A DNA stretch of 64,000 bases from Opeltia flavorubescens. Taxonomy: Eukaryota; Ascomycota; Lecanoromycetes; Teloschistales; Teloschistaceae. This document shows positions 1 to 12,872 of this stretch, one piece after another. Within the stretch, counting starts at the first letter, position 1, and every line of letters starts with the position of its first letter. The translations under genes were made by a program, and so were the position numbers. The notes under the pieces were generated by a model. It saw nothing but the letters and a program-made list of their open reading frames with translations, ran no database searches and was not told the DNA's origin. The stretch is from assembly GCA_000442125.1 (NCBI GenBank), contig KE546969.1, positions 930,001 through 994,000 of the forward strand, written 5' to 3'.

Positions 1-242
1 AGCTTGGATTTGGTCGGTGTTAATGTACCGATCAGGGGTTAGGGGTCAGTAGATTCCAATACCCTTGCTTGAAAACGGCCGCCGATCGCCGATGTGGCTT
101 CTTGAGCCGCATGACGAACATTGTCGCCAACCTCGAAATGTTTATGTTCGAAATACCCTTGAATTGCATATGGCTACCACAAGCTTTGATCGAGCATGTT
201 TCTGTTTCAGCTAGCTTTTCGTAGCTGATTGAAGAGCTCACA

Positions 243-1369
243 ATGTCAGAGACCGATCCAACGCCTACAAGTCCCTCCACTAGGCCGCACCCTCCCAGCT
301 CCACACATTCCTACTTTTCTTACCCCGTTTCTCATGTCATGTCTGGCCTTTATCGTCGACTTACCGAGCCAAACCGAATTCAAAACAGCAACACCGCCCC
401 TCCGCCGTCTCTCGATCTTCACAACGGCCTGTATACCCCTCCTCGTCGCACCGCTTCACCTTTCCAACCGCCGCCTCTTACCCCATTGACCCTTATTCCA
501 GCCCAAGCAGCTTCATCTTCAGTCATCCTTACTCGCTCTCTTGCCGAAGAAATCCGGCTACTGATCCCACCTCGTCTCCAACTTTGCGAGTCATGGTCCT
601 TGGCGTACAGTCTCGAGGAAGATGGTGTTAGCTTGACAACCTTGTATCAGAAGTGCGGAGGGCCCTCGATATCAAAAGACAGCTCGTTCATCCTTGTAAT
701 TAAAGATGCTGCTGGCGGCGTAAGCCAATGTCTCATATCACCCATGTCATACGTTCCAGTATCACACAGACTAATCCAGTTCTTCTTCCACAGATCTTCG
801 GCGCCTACCTTACCGATCCTCCACATCCCTCCTCCTCCTTCTACGGCACAGGCGAATGCTTTCTCTGGCGCTCCTCCATCCTTCCCGCTTCCTCACTCCT
901 GTCCTCACTTCCCCCTCCGCCATCAGCACCCGAATCCGCCTCTCTTGGGCGAAGCACCACCATCGCGAGCCCGAAATCAGCATCTTCAGCTTCCCACCGT
1001 AAATCTCCCTCACACGGTAACTTGCTAGGTCCTCACTCCTCTTCAATAACCTCCTTATCATCCACACCCGCAAACACGAATGGGCGTTTCCCCTCTCCTT
1101 CTCCCTCCGCGAGCGGTACGAGCACACCCACCGAACAGCGCATCCGTTTCAAAGCATTTCCTTACAGTGGTGTCAATGACTACCTGATTTTTTGCGAACA
1201 ATCATTCCTAAGCATCGGCGGCGGCGACGGTAGATACGGGCTTTGGCTCGATGGGGTGCTGGAACGGGGCATTAGCAGTCCGTGCATGACGTTTGGGAAT
1301 GAAACGTTGAGCGAGGAAGGGGAGAAATTTGAGGTGGTGGGCGTGGAGGTGTGGTGTGTGGGCGGCTGA
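243..1369 (+). CDS. OXR1: OXR1-like TLDc-domain protein (oxidation resistance)
   Basis: Two exons, 243-719 and 794-1369, joined in phase 0 across a GTAAGC...CACAG intron; 350 residues. The N-terminal ~90 residues are Pro/Ser/Thr-rich and probably disordered. The TLDc domain follows: it opens near RSLAEEIRLLIPPRLQLCES, runs through the GAYLTDPP and FYGTGECFLW motifs beside the splice junction, is interrupted by a Ser-rich insert, and ends with YGLWLDGVLERGISSPCMTF and VEVWC at the C-terminus. TLDc proteins of the OXR1 group protect against oxidative damage and bind the V-ATPase; that is family knowledge, not visible here. The start is the first ATG of the open frame. It converges on VID27 with about 750 bp between the two stops. 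The family call is firm; the exact ortholog name is slightly less so. Confidence 0.88.
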
Positions 1370-2118
1370 TCAAGGGGAAGTGGGATTATGTGTGGCATCT
1401 TTGTACAGGGGTCAGTTGAAGAAATCACTGCTCTTGGAATCTATCTCTAAGAGCAGCGACATGGTGGAAAGAAGCAAAGGAGTGGCATGGTCAGACAAAG
1501 GCTGACTGAAATGGACAGAGGATTTGATGCATTTCTGGAGCGTGACCTGTTCCGTGGATAAAAGCATGTATGTCTAACCCGGCAAAAGCAGAGTCGAGTG
1601 ATAAGGCTGTACGGCAAGACGAAAGCCATTGCAGGGAAACATGGTACGGCGTGGTTGAGAAAATAATGGCTGGCCAAATCAGATACCCAATCAGCTAGGA
1701 TTGGACTTTCGGGACTACCCATTATTCGCCGTTGGTGGGAAAGTTGGAGCGAGTTATGAGGAAGAGACCTCGACATTTCGTATTGAAAACCCAAATGTAA
1801 AGGTTGGGTGCTGTCCAGTCATTGTAAAACATGGGGATGAGGAAAAGGTTCGATTGTCATCTCAATCATCGAAAATAGTAGCCAGACCATCATGAATAAA
1901 TTTACTTCGAAAGGCTACAATCGAGCCCGATGAAGACAAGTCATTCTCAAAACGATTTCTCGAAGTCATGGATTCCATTTGTCCTCGTTATTAGTCTAAC
2001 GCCATTTCAGTGATTGCCGCAGGGGATATCATATCTTTGCAACCATTAGGCGCCATTATTCCCCAACACCAAGAGTGTTTAATCCCTCAACTCCAATCGG
2101 TAGTCCCATTGCCCTTAC
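1370..2118. other. convergent intergenic region
   Basis: This lies between the stops of the OXR1-like gene and VID27. Short open frames occur on both strands, but none resembles a known family or has coding-like composition. I see only 3' flanking sequence here. Confidence 0.5.
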
Positions 2119-4656
2119 CTAATACGGCGAATTAACCACCTCGCTCCTCCGCAACCTCCCACTTGCCCTCGGTGTCGCAGCAATACTCTCTCTCGTCGGT
2201 TTCTTAAAGCTCTGCTTTGCCACCATATTGACCTCATTCGGCAATGCTACAATGACGTTCTTGTCACTTCCGTACTTGAAATCGTCCGCTTTGACCTCTT
2301 CTTCGTACCGCTTAATCGTGTACGGATCCGGTTTTCCCCCTAGGACTTTCTTCATATTCCACGTCACGATAAAAGGACCCGTGGCCGTTATAATGGACGT
2401 TTCCTTGTCGTCAACGCCGGTGTTGAAGCGAGCCGGCGTGAATGAGAGCGGTACTTTTGTTTCGTATTGAAATTGAGCGACGTGGGATGGCTTTAGCGTT
2501 AGGCGCCGAGGCTGGGGTTTGCTGTCTTTGGCGAATGCTTTTTCGAAACCAAGCTTACCCTCGTTCTTACCATCCTTTTGCAAGGCATCGATAAGCAGGA
2601 TGTATGTTCGACAGGTTGCTAGCACCCAGCGTCCATCAGCAGCCACATCAAGGCCAATAATGGGATCCCCAAGAGCAGGCAGTGCGGTTTTTGCACGAAG
2701 CCCAAGCTTGTCGAATAGGCGTATATCGCCTTTTTCCGAGGCTACGGCGATATAACCTTTCTCAGTTGTGGCAGCGGTAGAAAAGGCGTTTTTGGAGGTG
2801 TATTGTTTGAGATCTGAATCGACCATCTTGTTTCCTGAAAGGCGAGGATCGATGCGGTAGAGAGCATTATGCGAGAGTCCAAGGAAAGTTTGTTCGCCGG
2901 TCATTTGTGCGTATTTCTATTGATAATCAATCAACACTTCATTCTTCAGACTGAGGATCACGGGACGTTACTCACCTTCTCAGGAGCAAAGTTCTTGACC
3001 GTGATATCATCGTGCACTTTCCACTCGTCCACCACCTTACCGTACTCCAGATCCATCCGATAAAGAGAATTGGGGTTATTTTCGTTCTGTAGTATCATAT
3101 CGGTGTCTTCGGCATGGAGCATGACCTTCTTTGGGCTGAAGAGTTTCCCACCTGGAGTTTCAACTTTGGAGATATTTGTTGAGAACTCAAGGTTATTGTT
3201 TGGAGTATGCTTGAAAACGCCAATCTTAGAGCCTCGGACCACGAATGATCTGTCATGCTTGTACCCTACGGCTAGCTGTGAGTTGATCGCACCATCGTCG
3301 GGTTTTGGTACGACATCGTCCCCAGACTCGTCCGTGTCATACTCTTCGGTGCTTTGAGTATCCTCTAATTCCTCGACCTCTTCCACTTCATCGTCTTCTT
3401 TCGCTGCTTCCTCGGCATCTTCCATGGTGAGATCCTGGAAGGCATCAAGAACATACTGGCGATCATCGTCGGTGGTTTTGGTCCATTTCACCTCGTTCAG
3501 CTGCTCCCACAGTGCTCGCATCAGACCTTCCTGAAAACGCTCTTCGGTTTCTTGATCTTTAAATCGAAGTAACCACGAATAAGCGGATCCATCGTCTGTA
3601 TAATGATTGAAAATGAAGGATAAGTATTCGAAATTGAACACCGGGTTGATATCCGCAATGACCGGTTGTCCAAGCCACTCTTTGTCGCCACCAGTGATCT
3701 GAAGCCAGTATTGCCATTTTCCAATTTCAGACACTGTAGCAGTTACGGATGGCTCTTGGAGCAGGAAAGATCCGGAAGGAAAGTCGAAAAGGTGCAGCTC
3801 CGCCCGCTCCTGACCCAATATTTCACTCGCTGTGGGGACTGAGACCGATGGTGGGGCTTGTGTAGGGACAACTTCCTTGTCCGAGGCCCTGGGTTTGGAT
3901 GATCGGGATGCCATGTCTTTTTTCGTCTGTTTTGCTATTGAGTCTTCAACAGCTCTGGGTTTTGGAGGGGGAGAGTCAATAGCTTTGGTGGCTGGGCTAG
4001 AGAAAGCACTTGCACTGGGTATACTCTGGTCTGTAAAATTGAATTGTTGCAAATCTCGCTCGGTCGCAGATTCCTGGGGTTTTCTGAATTTTCTTTCGTA
4101 CTGGCATTTGATTGCTACCATTTCAAAGGTGCCGACTTCACCTGCCTGGATCGAGTGATCACAAACAAATTCGTAAAGGTCACCCGGGTCACCGCTTAAA
4201 TCTCGCCATGCAAAAACAGCTTCACCGCCTTCTCTTATTTCTGATCGAAAGTGCAGGCCTTGATCGAGCAAGAACGTCTTCTCATCCTTATCAGCGGCCA
4301 AAGCTTCTGCAGCACCGTTTTCGCCGTCGTCATCAGCGAGCAGTTCTTCTTCACCTTCTTCGTAAGCACGTTGAATCACAAGCTGATACTGATATTCCTG
4401 CCCTGTTCTTCGAATGGTAGCAGCAGCGTCCTTGAAGATGAGTTCAGAGTATCCTTTGGGTGAGAGTGGTCTGACGAGATACAATTGGCCTTGTGGTATT
4501 TCGACGATAGATTCTTTAGAGGTATCGCCAAAAAGATACTTAGTTACTGCAGTGAAGCGCTCTTCATCAGCATGTGCAGAGAGACTGTAGGAAGTAACGA
4601 CCTGCATGCGGGGCAGTGAACATGGGAAGTAGCTTACCATTGCGTAGCATAAACAT
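2119..4656 (-). CDS. VID27: VID27 family cytoplasmic protein
   Basis: Three exons on the minus strand: 4656-4638, 4546-2976 and 2916-2119; introns 4547-4637 and 2917-2975; 795 residues. The tiny first exon encodes MFMLRN and joins to VTKYLFGDTSKESIVEIPQG, the conserved VID27 N-terminus, which is why I prefer this start to the in-frame Met at 4640. An acidic, low-complexity stretch lies at roughly residues 410-450 (runs of D/E). The C-terminal part carries the VID27 beta-propeller-like domain (MTGEQTFLGLSHNALYRIDP, ASEKGDIRLFDKLG, GLDVAADGRWVLATCRTYIL). In yeast Vid27 is linked to vacuolar import and degradation of fructose-1,6-bisphosphatase. It is transcribed divergently from the mitochondrial uS17m gene. 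Confidence 0.93.
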
Positions 4657-5084
4657 CTCGATGGACCTTAGAAGAAAAGGGGAAGTAGAAGATCAAAGGC
4701 AATTCAGCCAGACTTGAGGAAAGATTACTAGGTAGCAAAGGTCAAGGTTGAAAGTGAGGAGCTGCCAGGTACCATCGATACTGGTTTGCTATCATTCAAA
4801 AAGCTTGGCATGCAGGTGGGGCTGTGGCGCAGGCAGCCACCGTTGGCGCCTGGATCCCTGCAAATACATGCGTCTCAAATAAAAGCGAGCTCAAAGATTA
4901 GGCACACACTTTACGCACTTCATAGTTGACTTCAGCACCACCCTTGTGAGTAGCAAACGAAGCACAAGCCTCTTAAGGCTCTGGTCCGGTACTCTACTCT
5001 CGTCCAGCAATACAATGTCCTGCTGAAGACCCGGGACCGCTCCGGCGAGGCATACGGAAGACTTCTTCCTCCCTCTATTCCACC
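4657..5084. promoter_or_regulatory. bidirectional promoter region VID27 / uS17m
   Basis: 428 bp separate the two divergent start codons. The region must hold both promoters. CT-rich tracts precede the uS17m start. No specific operator can be assigned by eye. Confidence 0.5.
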
Positions 5085-5617
5085 ATGCCCCCTCTACCTC
5101 AAACCCTCTACGGCACTGTCGTCTCCGCCGGAAAAATGACGAAAGCTGTCAAAGTCCGCACCACAAAACAAGTCTACAATTCTTTCATCAAAAAGGTACA
5201 CTATTCGTATTCCAATGCGCTATTTCGCATCCACCTGAGCTGAAAGATTCGTGGATATAGCACTTTACAGCCTACGAATCTCATCTCGTCTCGGACCCGA
5301 ACTCTTCATTACGGGAAGGTGACGTTGTTCGAATAGCACCCGGTTGGCGCACGAGTAAGCACATACGGCACGTTGTGACGGAGATTGTCGCTCCTTGGGG
5401 TCCACCTGTAGAGGAAAGACCGCCGATACCGAAGCTCGAGGAATTGACTGAAGAGAAGAGAATGAAGCGGGAGGCAAAGCTAGAGCGCAAAGAGGCGAGG
5501 AAAAAGGAGGAGCCAAGCGAAAGACAAGCTGATGGAGGAGTGCCTTTGAAGGAAAGGCATACGAATGTAATCGGTGGCCCAGAAGTGGTAGGGGGTGAAG
5601 AGAGGGTGGTAGTATAG
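5085..5617 (+). CDS. MRPS17: mitochondrial small-subunit ribosomal protein uS17m
   Basis: Exons 5085-5195 and 5261-5617, phase 0; 155 residues. The N-terminus reads LYGTVVSAGKMTKAVKVRTT, the S17 OB-fold start, and exon 2 gives HFTAYESHLVSDPNSSLREG followed by GDVVRIAPGWRTSKHIRHVV, the conserved second half of the fold. A Lys/Glu-rich C-terminal extension (about residues 85-155) is typical of mitochondrial forms in fungi and absent from bacterial S17. It would bind 16S-like rRNA in the mitoribosome small subunit. There is no long N-terminal presequence; the basic N-terminus probably serves as targeting signal. Confidence 0.9.
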
Positions 5618-5747
5618 GAGATGACGGCTAGATAAAAAATGCATGGGATTGTGCAAATAAGTGTATATAATCTAGCTCAAAAAGCCGAGCCAAAATGGAC
5701 ATCGCATGATAAGTTTCTATATTACAGTTTTGTCTAGGGATGTAAGA

Positions 5748-8045
5748 TCAGTCTTCGTCCTCATCCTCTTCGCTCTCATCCTCTTCCGCTTGCTCTAGGA
5801 AAGTGACGAATTGCTGCGTCAATCCCCTGACATTGGTCATTCCACCTTCTGTGCTTCGAGCATCTGCCCACCATTGTAAGATACCGTCTTCCTCGATAAG
5901 CTCCAAGTCATACACTTCCTTAGCTACGAACAATAAATAGTTTTCTCCCTTTTCCCTCGATATGAGCTCTCTCTGAACGCAAAGTAGGAAATCAACTTGA
6001 TCAGGCTTGTCGTCACTCTCTTTATCGAAGATGATCCTTTCGATGACAGATCTATACTTGCTGAGAATCCGGTTGACCGCCTCGCGGGCTCCCACTCCAG
6101 TACTTTCAAGACTCGTGATACGCTTGATGAAGGCTGCAACGACTGCTCGCCTAACTTCATGTTGGCTCGCGTCTAGGGTCATTCGAAAGGCATTCAGCTC
6201 AAGGAAAATATTCTCTGGCAAATCCTCTTTCTGAAGCCCATCAAGAATACTCGCTGTCGCCTCGACGTGAAAATCTTTGTTCGGTGCAGACTCATCCGAA
6301 GTTTCTGACATAAAACTGGGGCGGCGTGGCCTGGCTTCGGCTTCTTCTGACTCAAGGTCTTCAGACTGGAGCGTTGATACCGATGAGGCAGACGCTGAGG
6401 CTCGAGGGTTAAGATAGAGCTGAGTGGAGAAGTCAGTGTCATCAGAATCTTCATCCGAGTCTGCTGCGTAATTGTAGCCTTCGCCTCCACTGCCAACGAT
6501 CGAGGTATCCGTTCTTTGGCTACTCCCTGAATCTCCAAGCTTTACACGAGTGACCTTCCCAGATCCTTTCACCGTGATATTATCTGCAATCCTTACATTG
6601 TAAGAAATCAATGCTCCCGCTTCGACAGTAGAGTCCTTTCCAATTACAGCTCCTTCGGCAATTACAGCCATCTTGATTTTCGACCCATCACCCACAATGA
6701 CATTATCCCAGATGTAGGAACTCTCAATCTGAACGTTTCGACCAACCTTACAACCCCTCCCAAGAGTGCTGCCGCGGACTGTTGTACCTTCTCCAATGAC
6801 AGTATCACGCCCCAATACGCACCCAGTACCGACTTTGCTAGTCCTGCTAAGACTCACGCCAGATTCTCGGTAGGTCTTGTCCCTGGTGTATTGGTAAGTC
6901 TGACCTGGAACACGGTTGCTGTCAGGGGATAATGGATAGGTCCATCGACCCATTAAGTCCTTGCTGACAGCATCGTAAGCTCGGAGGCTCTTTACTCTTG
7001 CTGCATATCGATCAGCTATAACATGCATATAGATTGTCTTGCCGTGGAGTTCATAGTCTTTCAAAACTCCAAAAAGAAAGCTGGTACGGACGGACTGATA
7101 GTCGAAATTATCACTCCAGAGACCCAACACGTCTGGTGTGCAAATGTCGATATGACAATCAATCAAGTCTTCTCGAATTTCGATTTCCGGGTGTGATGAA
7201 AGGAGGTCCGGATCAAGACTGAGATATCTGCCATTCTTGCCAGAAGCATGCGTCTCTTCATAATGAAGGCAGCGATCGATGGTAGGATCAGACACAAAGA
7301 CGGGCTTGCAATTGGTAGCTTTGGTTCTATGATAAGTACCTGCTTCGCGTAGGACCATAGTCATGATAGCATTCTTGTCTTTTTCCCGCCGTAATCTATG
7401 TCGTCCAAGGGCGGGTTCAATGGAGATGTTGGACACTAGGTCCCCATTTACCAAAAGGAAGTCCCCCGTGATAAGACCTCGGTTGTCTAGATCGCGCATA
7501 GCATCGCCGACAGAAGCTGCATCCGATTTGAGGAGGATAAGTTGTTTGAAGGGAGAAGACGAAGACTTCCATTTTGACGTACTAAACAGAACACGCGTAA
7601 TGAGCTTATGAACGAGAAGAGTAGTCGAGACACCGGTGGTGAACACAATCTAAAGGATAGGCGATTTACTTGATATATTCTTCGACCTGCTCTGTATGAG
7701 ATCCGCAGTAAATGAAAATGTCCTGAACCCCAGAATGGACCAGAAACTCAAGCGTATATTCAATCAGTGGGGTGTTAGCCAAGGGTAATAGGCACTACAG
7801 AGGTTCAGTGATTTGATTACACTCCACAGGTAACGGAATCTTCTACTCTTGGTTTTTCTAACGTGAATGGCGCAAACCGAGGTTCGTACGAATCAGCAAG
7901 GATCTAGGAGCCGTTAAGAGAAAGATTCGATATACGCATGCTAGAAGCTTTGAGAAAGATGACTAACGACGGCTTGCAAGGATTCCTCCCTCTGTTCGTC
8001 CTGTGGCTTCTGTTTACCCTTTATTTTGGGAGCCTTGGGCGGCAT
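5748..8045 (-). CDS. GCD6: translation initiation factor eIF2B subunit epsilon
   Basis: Four exons: 8045-7968, 7903-7847, 7794-7670, 7581-5748; 697 residues. Exons 1-3 supply MPPKAPKIKGKQKPQDEQRE, ILADSYEPRFAPFTLEKPR and CLLPLANTPLIEYTLEFL, the nucleotidyltransferase-like N-terminus. The middle carries left-handed beta-helix hexapeptide repeats (residues ~330-420: GTGCVLGRDTVIGEGTTVRG and onward). After an acidic/Ser-rich linker comes the C-terminal W2 (eIF5C) domain, the catalytic guanine-exchange part, ending in an acidic tail EESEEDEDED-like. It exchanges GDP for GTP on eIF2 and is the point of control by eIF2-alpha phosphorylation. The open frame at 7646 begins inside intron 3 and is not the start. 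Confidence 0.95.
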
Positions 8046-8520
8046 AATAATAGTAGCGGATACGGCAGCTGAGTGAATTCGGATTATTATAAAAGTCTAG
8101 ACTTGATAGGGCTGAGGTCGAGTTGGATGTCGCCCCCAGACGCGAGATCTAGGCTTCAACAGAACACAGCACGCGCCTTTACCAGGTAATTCTTAGGCTT
8201 GAAATTTTCTCCTTTCATAAAGAAGCCGTCACCCAGAATTTTGGGGGGTTTTTCCACTATTTCATAGAAAAATCAAGGGAGGCTAGTCATAGACCTCCGT
8301 GACTCGTCATTCCCACCTCTCTTCAACTCTGCTATTAAAATCCCCTCAAATGCCACCATCATCTCTACCACCTAAATTGAATCAAATGATGCGATTCATC
8401 ACAGCTCAAGCTAAGCAATGCGAAGATCAAATTAAACTACCAAACACCGCTCACGCTTGAAATGAGAATTGGGGTATACAAAGGAGAGAGAATGCTGATT
8501 TTATTCCCACTTTTTCCATT
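8046..8520. other. intergenic region between SKN7 and eIF2B epsilon
   Basis: Both flanking genes are on the minus strand, so this holds the eIF2B epsilon promoter and the SKN7 3' end. I see no additional gene. Confidence 0.5.
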
Positions 8521-10728
8521 TCATCCAGGTCTTGGTCTCTGCATTTGATTCATCACCATCGCGTTTTGCTGCGCAAACATTCGTTGTCGCTTTGGATCGT
8601 TGTTGAGCTCATCTCCTCCGGCCATGTCGGATATTTGTCTCCGGTGCGGTGCCTGCCTCGGAGCACCAAGCGGCGTGTGAGGTTGCTGAAATTGCATCTG
8701 ACCCTGTTCCATTGGATATCCTGCGCCGGGATGCATCGACTGCATGTACGCGTTTGCTCCGCCTGTCGTTGGCGAGATACCATGGAAATGACCAGGAGAC
8801 TGCCAATTAGAAATCGTCGACGGTGACTGGTTCGGAGAATTTTCATCCTTGAGAGACTGTGCTGCTGACGTCTGAGGCAGAGATGACGCAGAATGTGGTA
8901 TGATTGGTTCCATACCATTCGCCATCTTCTTCAGGTGGCTAAGGTGCTTCTCGAGCATACCCAAGAGGCCCTCTTTGGTGAACGGTTTCGGCAAGACATC
9001 ATTCATTCCTGCAAGTGTAAGTCTACCTCAAGAAGCATGATAGTCAATGTAGATGCATACCATGTTGGAAGTACATCGAAATATCATCGCTCCTGATGTT
9101 CGATGTCATTGCAATGATAGGTGTATTATGATACTGCCGGATCAGATGGCAGGCCGAGACACCATCGAGGTTCGGCATGATGATATCCATCAGAACCATA
9201 TCATAACTCCCACCATGGTTCACCTTGTTGACCGCCTCGAGGCCATCAAACTAGGGGCATGAGCACCATTGGGGCTTCTGGAACACTAATGGACTTACGG
9301 CACTATCAATCGCACACTGAAACGAATACAAGAATTTGCTTCCAATCCTCCGACAAGTGGGATCATCTTCAACGAGCAGGATATGAGGGGAACGGATCCA
9401 ACCAGGGTCGACCTGTGTGCTCTTCTTTCTCCCTTCGACGGCGACACCCTTGGACTCTGGTATCTCATGGTCTTTGGTGGGCATCGGGTACGGTATGTTA
9501 TTGATGTGCTCGCTGTACATAGGGTCGATTCCCTGCGTTTGACCGACGGGATACACAATTGCATCTCGATCAAGATGCGGCTTTGCGTACGACATGGTCG
9601 TGCTGGAGCCGGCCGAGGTAGGTGCTCTTTGATGGCCGCTCCGAGAGACGGAATCTGGCGGCGGTGTCGACATGATGCCATTGGCTCGATTGTGCATTTC
9701 CGTCATGTTCTCAAGGTTCTTGTAGTTCAACTGTGCATCTGCATTTAGGTCACTTAGCAGCTTGGACGCGTTTTGAAGCGGCGACGCTGGTTCATCGTCC
9801 AGCGGAGAGATCTGCTGCTGCGCTTGCTCCACATCTGTTGGAGGCACGTGGTTCACATTACCGTCTGCAAAAGACATCCCGATCTTACTGTCTCGCCTTT
9901 GCCTTGCATCCACGGAATGTAAGTAGCTCATTACATTTTGCATTACGTGTTCATGGTTCAGCACCGTTTTTTGTACCCCTATCAATTCTTGAACGAGCAT
10001 AGATTGAGCAATGCTCATTTCGTTATATCGCGCCTGCAATTGCTCGAGTTGTTGTTGTGTAGCAACGAGTTGTGAGTTTACTAGATCCATCTGCTGTGTT
10101 GGAAGTGTCTCCTCTCCTCCAGGTTGATTCGGTTTCCGAGGTGCTGGTGCTTTCCTTCGAATATTGTCCAAGGAGTCTTTGTTGTTCGCTTTGAATTCCG
10201 GATGCTTGAATTCCCACGCCTGTCATCCATCAGCACCAGTCAATATCAAAGCATATGTCGGACATTACCCCAGGCCCATAAGGCGATTGTCCTGTATCCT
10301 CATTGTTGTGTCTCACTTTATGGAAGTCGTACTTGTTTAGCTGTCTAACGAAGCTTGCGAAATTGCTGTGCTTGAAGTGTTTGGGTAGGATGGATTTGGT
10401 AAACCTCTCGTTCTGCGATCTGATGAGCGAGCGCATCAAAACTCCTCGAGCACCAGACCCGGAAGTACCTCGAGAACGACGAAACTATCGCCTTCGTCCC
10501 CCCATCGGACGACTTGTGAGTATGAGGGATCTTCTAACATTCTTCGACAGCTATCAGCAAGTCTCGAGTCGGAAGATCTTGTTCAACGACGCATCGTACT
10601 TGTACAGTTTGCGCACCTAGGGCGCATCAGTGGATGAAGGATGGATTGAGGGGAAAGGTTTTGAGGCCACGCACAAAATCACTGGAGCTGTTGGCGGCCG
10701 CGGCGCCGCCCGCTTGACTCCCATCCAT
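8521..10728 (-). CDS. SKN7: SKN7/PRR1-type response-regulator transcription factor
   Basis: Seven exons: 10728-10675, 10616-10600, 10541-10469, 10412-10269, 10219-9299, 9250-9061, 9008-8521; 628 residues. The HSF-type DNA-binding domain is split over exons 1-5 ([61 protein letters not shown]). A Gln-rich coiled coil follows at about 135-190. The receiver domain is at about 375-495: HILLVEDD acidic pocket, phospho-acceptor Asp in [19 protein letters not shown] threonine, and the PKPF lysine. Skn7 is the terminal regulator of an osmotic/cell-wall phosphorelay and works with Yap1 in oxidative stress. The C-terminus is Gln/Pro-rich. A peroxiredoxin gene lies head-to-head with it. Confidence 0.96.
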
Positions 10729-11613
10729 ATCGCCAACGGCATTCAAGAGCTCATGCCGTGGCAGGGTGCGGAGGGAGGGACGGCAAGACCGGGGTTGGTG
10801 GAGGCCGTCTTGTACGGTTCTGGGTCTGGGTCTGATGGGTAGGGTCGGAGGTTTTAAGGTGATGGCCGGTCATCCGCGACTAGCAGGCCGCTCGGTGGCT
10901 TGAGGATATTGAAAAATTTTCAGAATGAAATGTCAACAGCATGATGATTCCGGGGTAGCAATGAGTGCGCACAGCGGGCGAATCGGTGCAGGCCCGTGGA
11001 TGAACAGAGGGGCGGTGGAACGGTAAAGGCGTGTGGAAGTTCGAGAGGGTATCCTTTAGCCCTTGCTTTAGTATCCCCTAAAAGCGTCATTGTCGATCCC
11101 TGTCCGGGGGCGTCGCGGCAGCCTTGGAGCAGCCTATCGCAATTCCGACTAGACCTGAAGCATTTCTACTCTTACCTCAACCCCATCAGCCGTCGCAACT
11201 AACTACTGCATACGTACGAAGGTCGAAGGATCTTGATCTGCTACACCAAAGCTCTGATCAACTCTTATTGGCCTCAACGGGGCCTTCTTCATTGAGTCGA
11301 GTCGTACAGAAACGCCTCATTCATACTGTGATGCGCTCTGACAATTGGACCAGCCGTGTTTTGGTGCTCATCGCCATTATGATTGCCATCCCGGTCACTG
11401 CATAAGCCCAAATAAGAAGCCGATGCGCTGAACCGAGTAACTGGGTCTGACGATCTCACTCCATCAGCCAGCCACAACGCGACTCTTCCCCCTTTAGTAA
11501 GGCATCATCCATCATATCTCCAACCTGCATCATCTCCCATCACTGGAAACGGTATTCCGTTCGTCTTCCTCTCCCGTCATCCTTATCCAGACAAATCACA
11601 GATATCAACGACC
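10729..11613. promoter_or_regulatory. divergent promoter region SKN7 / peroxiredoxin
   Basis: 885 bp between the two start codons. GGCC-containing motifs occur at 10864-10869 and 10886-10889, loosely like the GC-rich sites bound by Skn7, but such short matches are weak evidence. No open frame here looks coding. Confidence 0.4.
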
Positions 11614-12637
11614 ATGTCCCATAGCCGCATATTACTTCGCGTATTGCCACGCTCCACCACGCTTAGAAGCACCCACCGATCCTTCACCACCACTCGTCCT
11701 GCATTCGTCAAGGTTGGCGATGCCATTCCGGGCATTGACCTCGTCGAAGGTTCGCCGGGGAATAAAGTGAATCTGGCCAACGAGCTTAAAGGAAAGGGTG
11801 TTGTCATTGGTGTTCCTGCAGCTTTCAGTACGTCCCTTACATATCTTCATCTACCACATGGCAACATGCATTTGCTTCTTCCAGCTCTAGACCATGGACC
11901 CGACTGCTGTAAAAATCCGTGTAGACGTGCTTTATTTACATTACCGCTAAACTTATCGTCACTACCGCAAATCGTGGCAAGCACTGCTTTTTGATCAATT
12001 GGTCCCCTGAATCAAAGTATTCTGGCTAGAAACCATGTTCAGACGTCTTATTGGATCTGTCCTCTTCCTTTGTTTCGAATTTCCAGACGTGTCGTGAAAA
12101 TGTGAATTTTGACTTACGAGCCTAAAAGGTCCGGCATGCAGTGCTTCTCATATCCCTGGTTACCTTAACAGTCCTTCCCTTAAGTCAGCTGGCAAGGTCT
12201 TCGTCGTGTCTGTCAATGACGCCTTTGTGATGAAAGCCTGGGGAGCAACCCTGGACCCAACCAATAAAAGCGGCGTATGTAGTCCCCTCGATCAACGGCA
12301 GTTTCCTTCCGTCCTTTCGCTGCATATAATCATTCCCATTGAAAGCACTAAAGCCAGAACTCCTCGCTGATATCTGCTAGATTCGCTTTCTCGGTGATCC
12401 CGACGCCAAGTTCACCGAAGCTTTAGATCTGTCTTTCGAAAGCGCTTCGATCTTTGGCAACAATAGAAGCAAGAGGTATGCGCTCGTGGTGGAAGATGGA
12501 AAGGTGAAGGAAGCGCATGTGGAACCTGATAACACAGGTGTTGACGGTAGAGACCCCCTCCTCACCTTTTAGCAGTTAGCACCTGCCTGACGCTGATACC
12601 TTCTGTAGTCTCGGCCGCTGATAAGGTACTCAAGTAA
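11614..12637 (+). CDS. Prx5-type peroxiredoxin, probably mitochondrial
   Basis: Exons 11614-11827, 12129-12274, 12381-12546, 12609-12637; 184 residues. Residues 1-30 (MSHSRILLRVLPRSTTLRST) are basic, hydroxylated and free of acids, as in a mitochondrial presequence. The redoxin fold starts at VKVGDAIPGIDL; the peroxidatic Cys sits in FSPACSASHIPGY, corresponding to the PGAFTPxCS motif of the Prx5/AHP1 group. Conserved blocks follow: VFVVSVNDAFVMKAWG, IRFLGDPDAKFTEALDLSF, RYALVVEDGKV. It reduces peroxides using thiol donors. Intron 1 is 301 bp, long for this locus; I saw no extra exon that the family needs. Confidence 0.9.
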
Positions 12638-12872
12638 GGCGAATCTCTCGGGATCGCTTGAACAAGCCCAAAGTACGACTCTCGATTTTTGGGTCACAAG
12701 ATTTGCACACAAAAGTATCAATACCAAAAAGTTTAGAATCGACAACTTCTTCAATGGATTAGACAAAATCAATCAGTCCTCGCCATTATACTAAGCATTA
12801 CTATATGTGTTTCAATCGTCCTCCGACACCACAATAAAGGCAAATATCGCAAGATTATATTAATTCTTGTCA

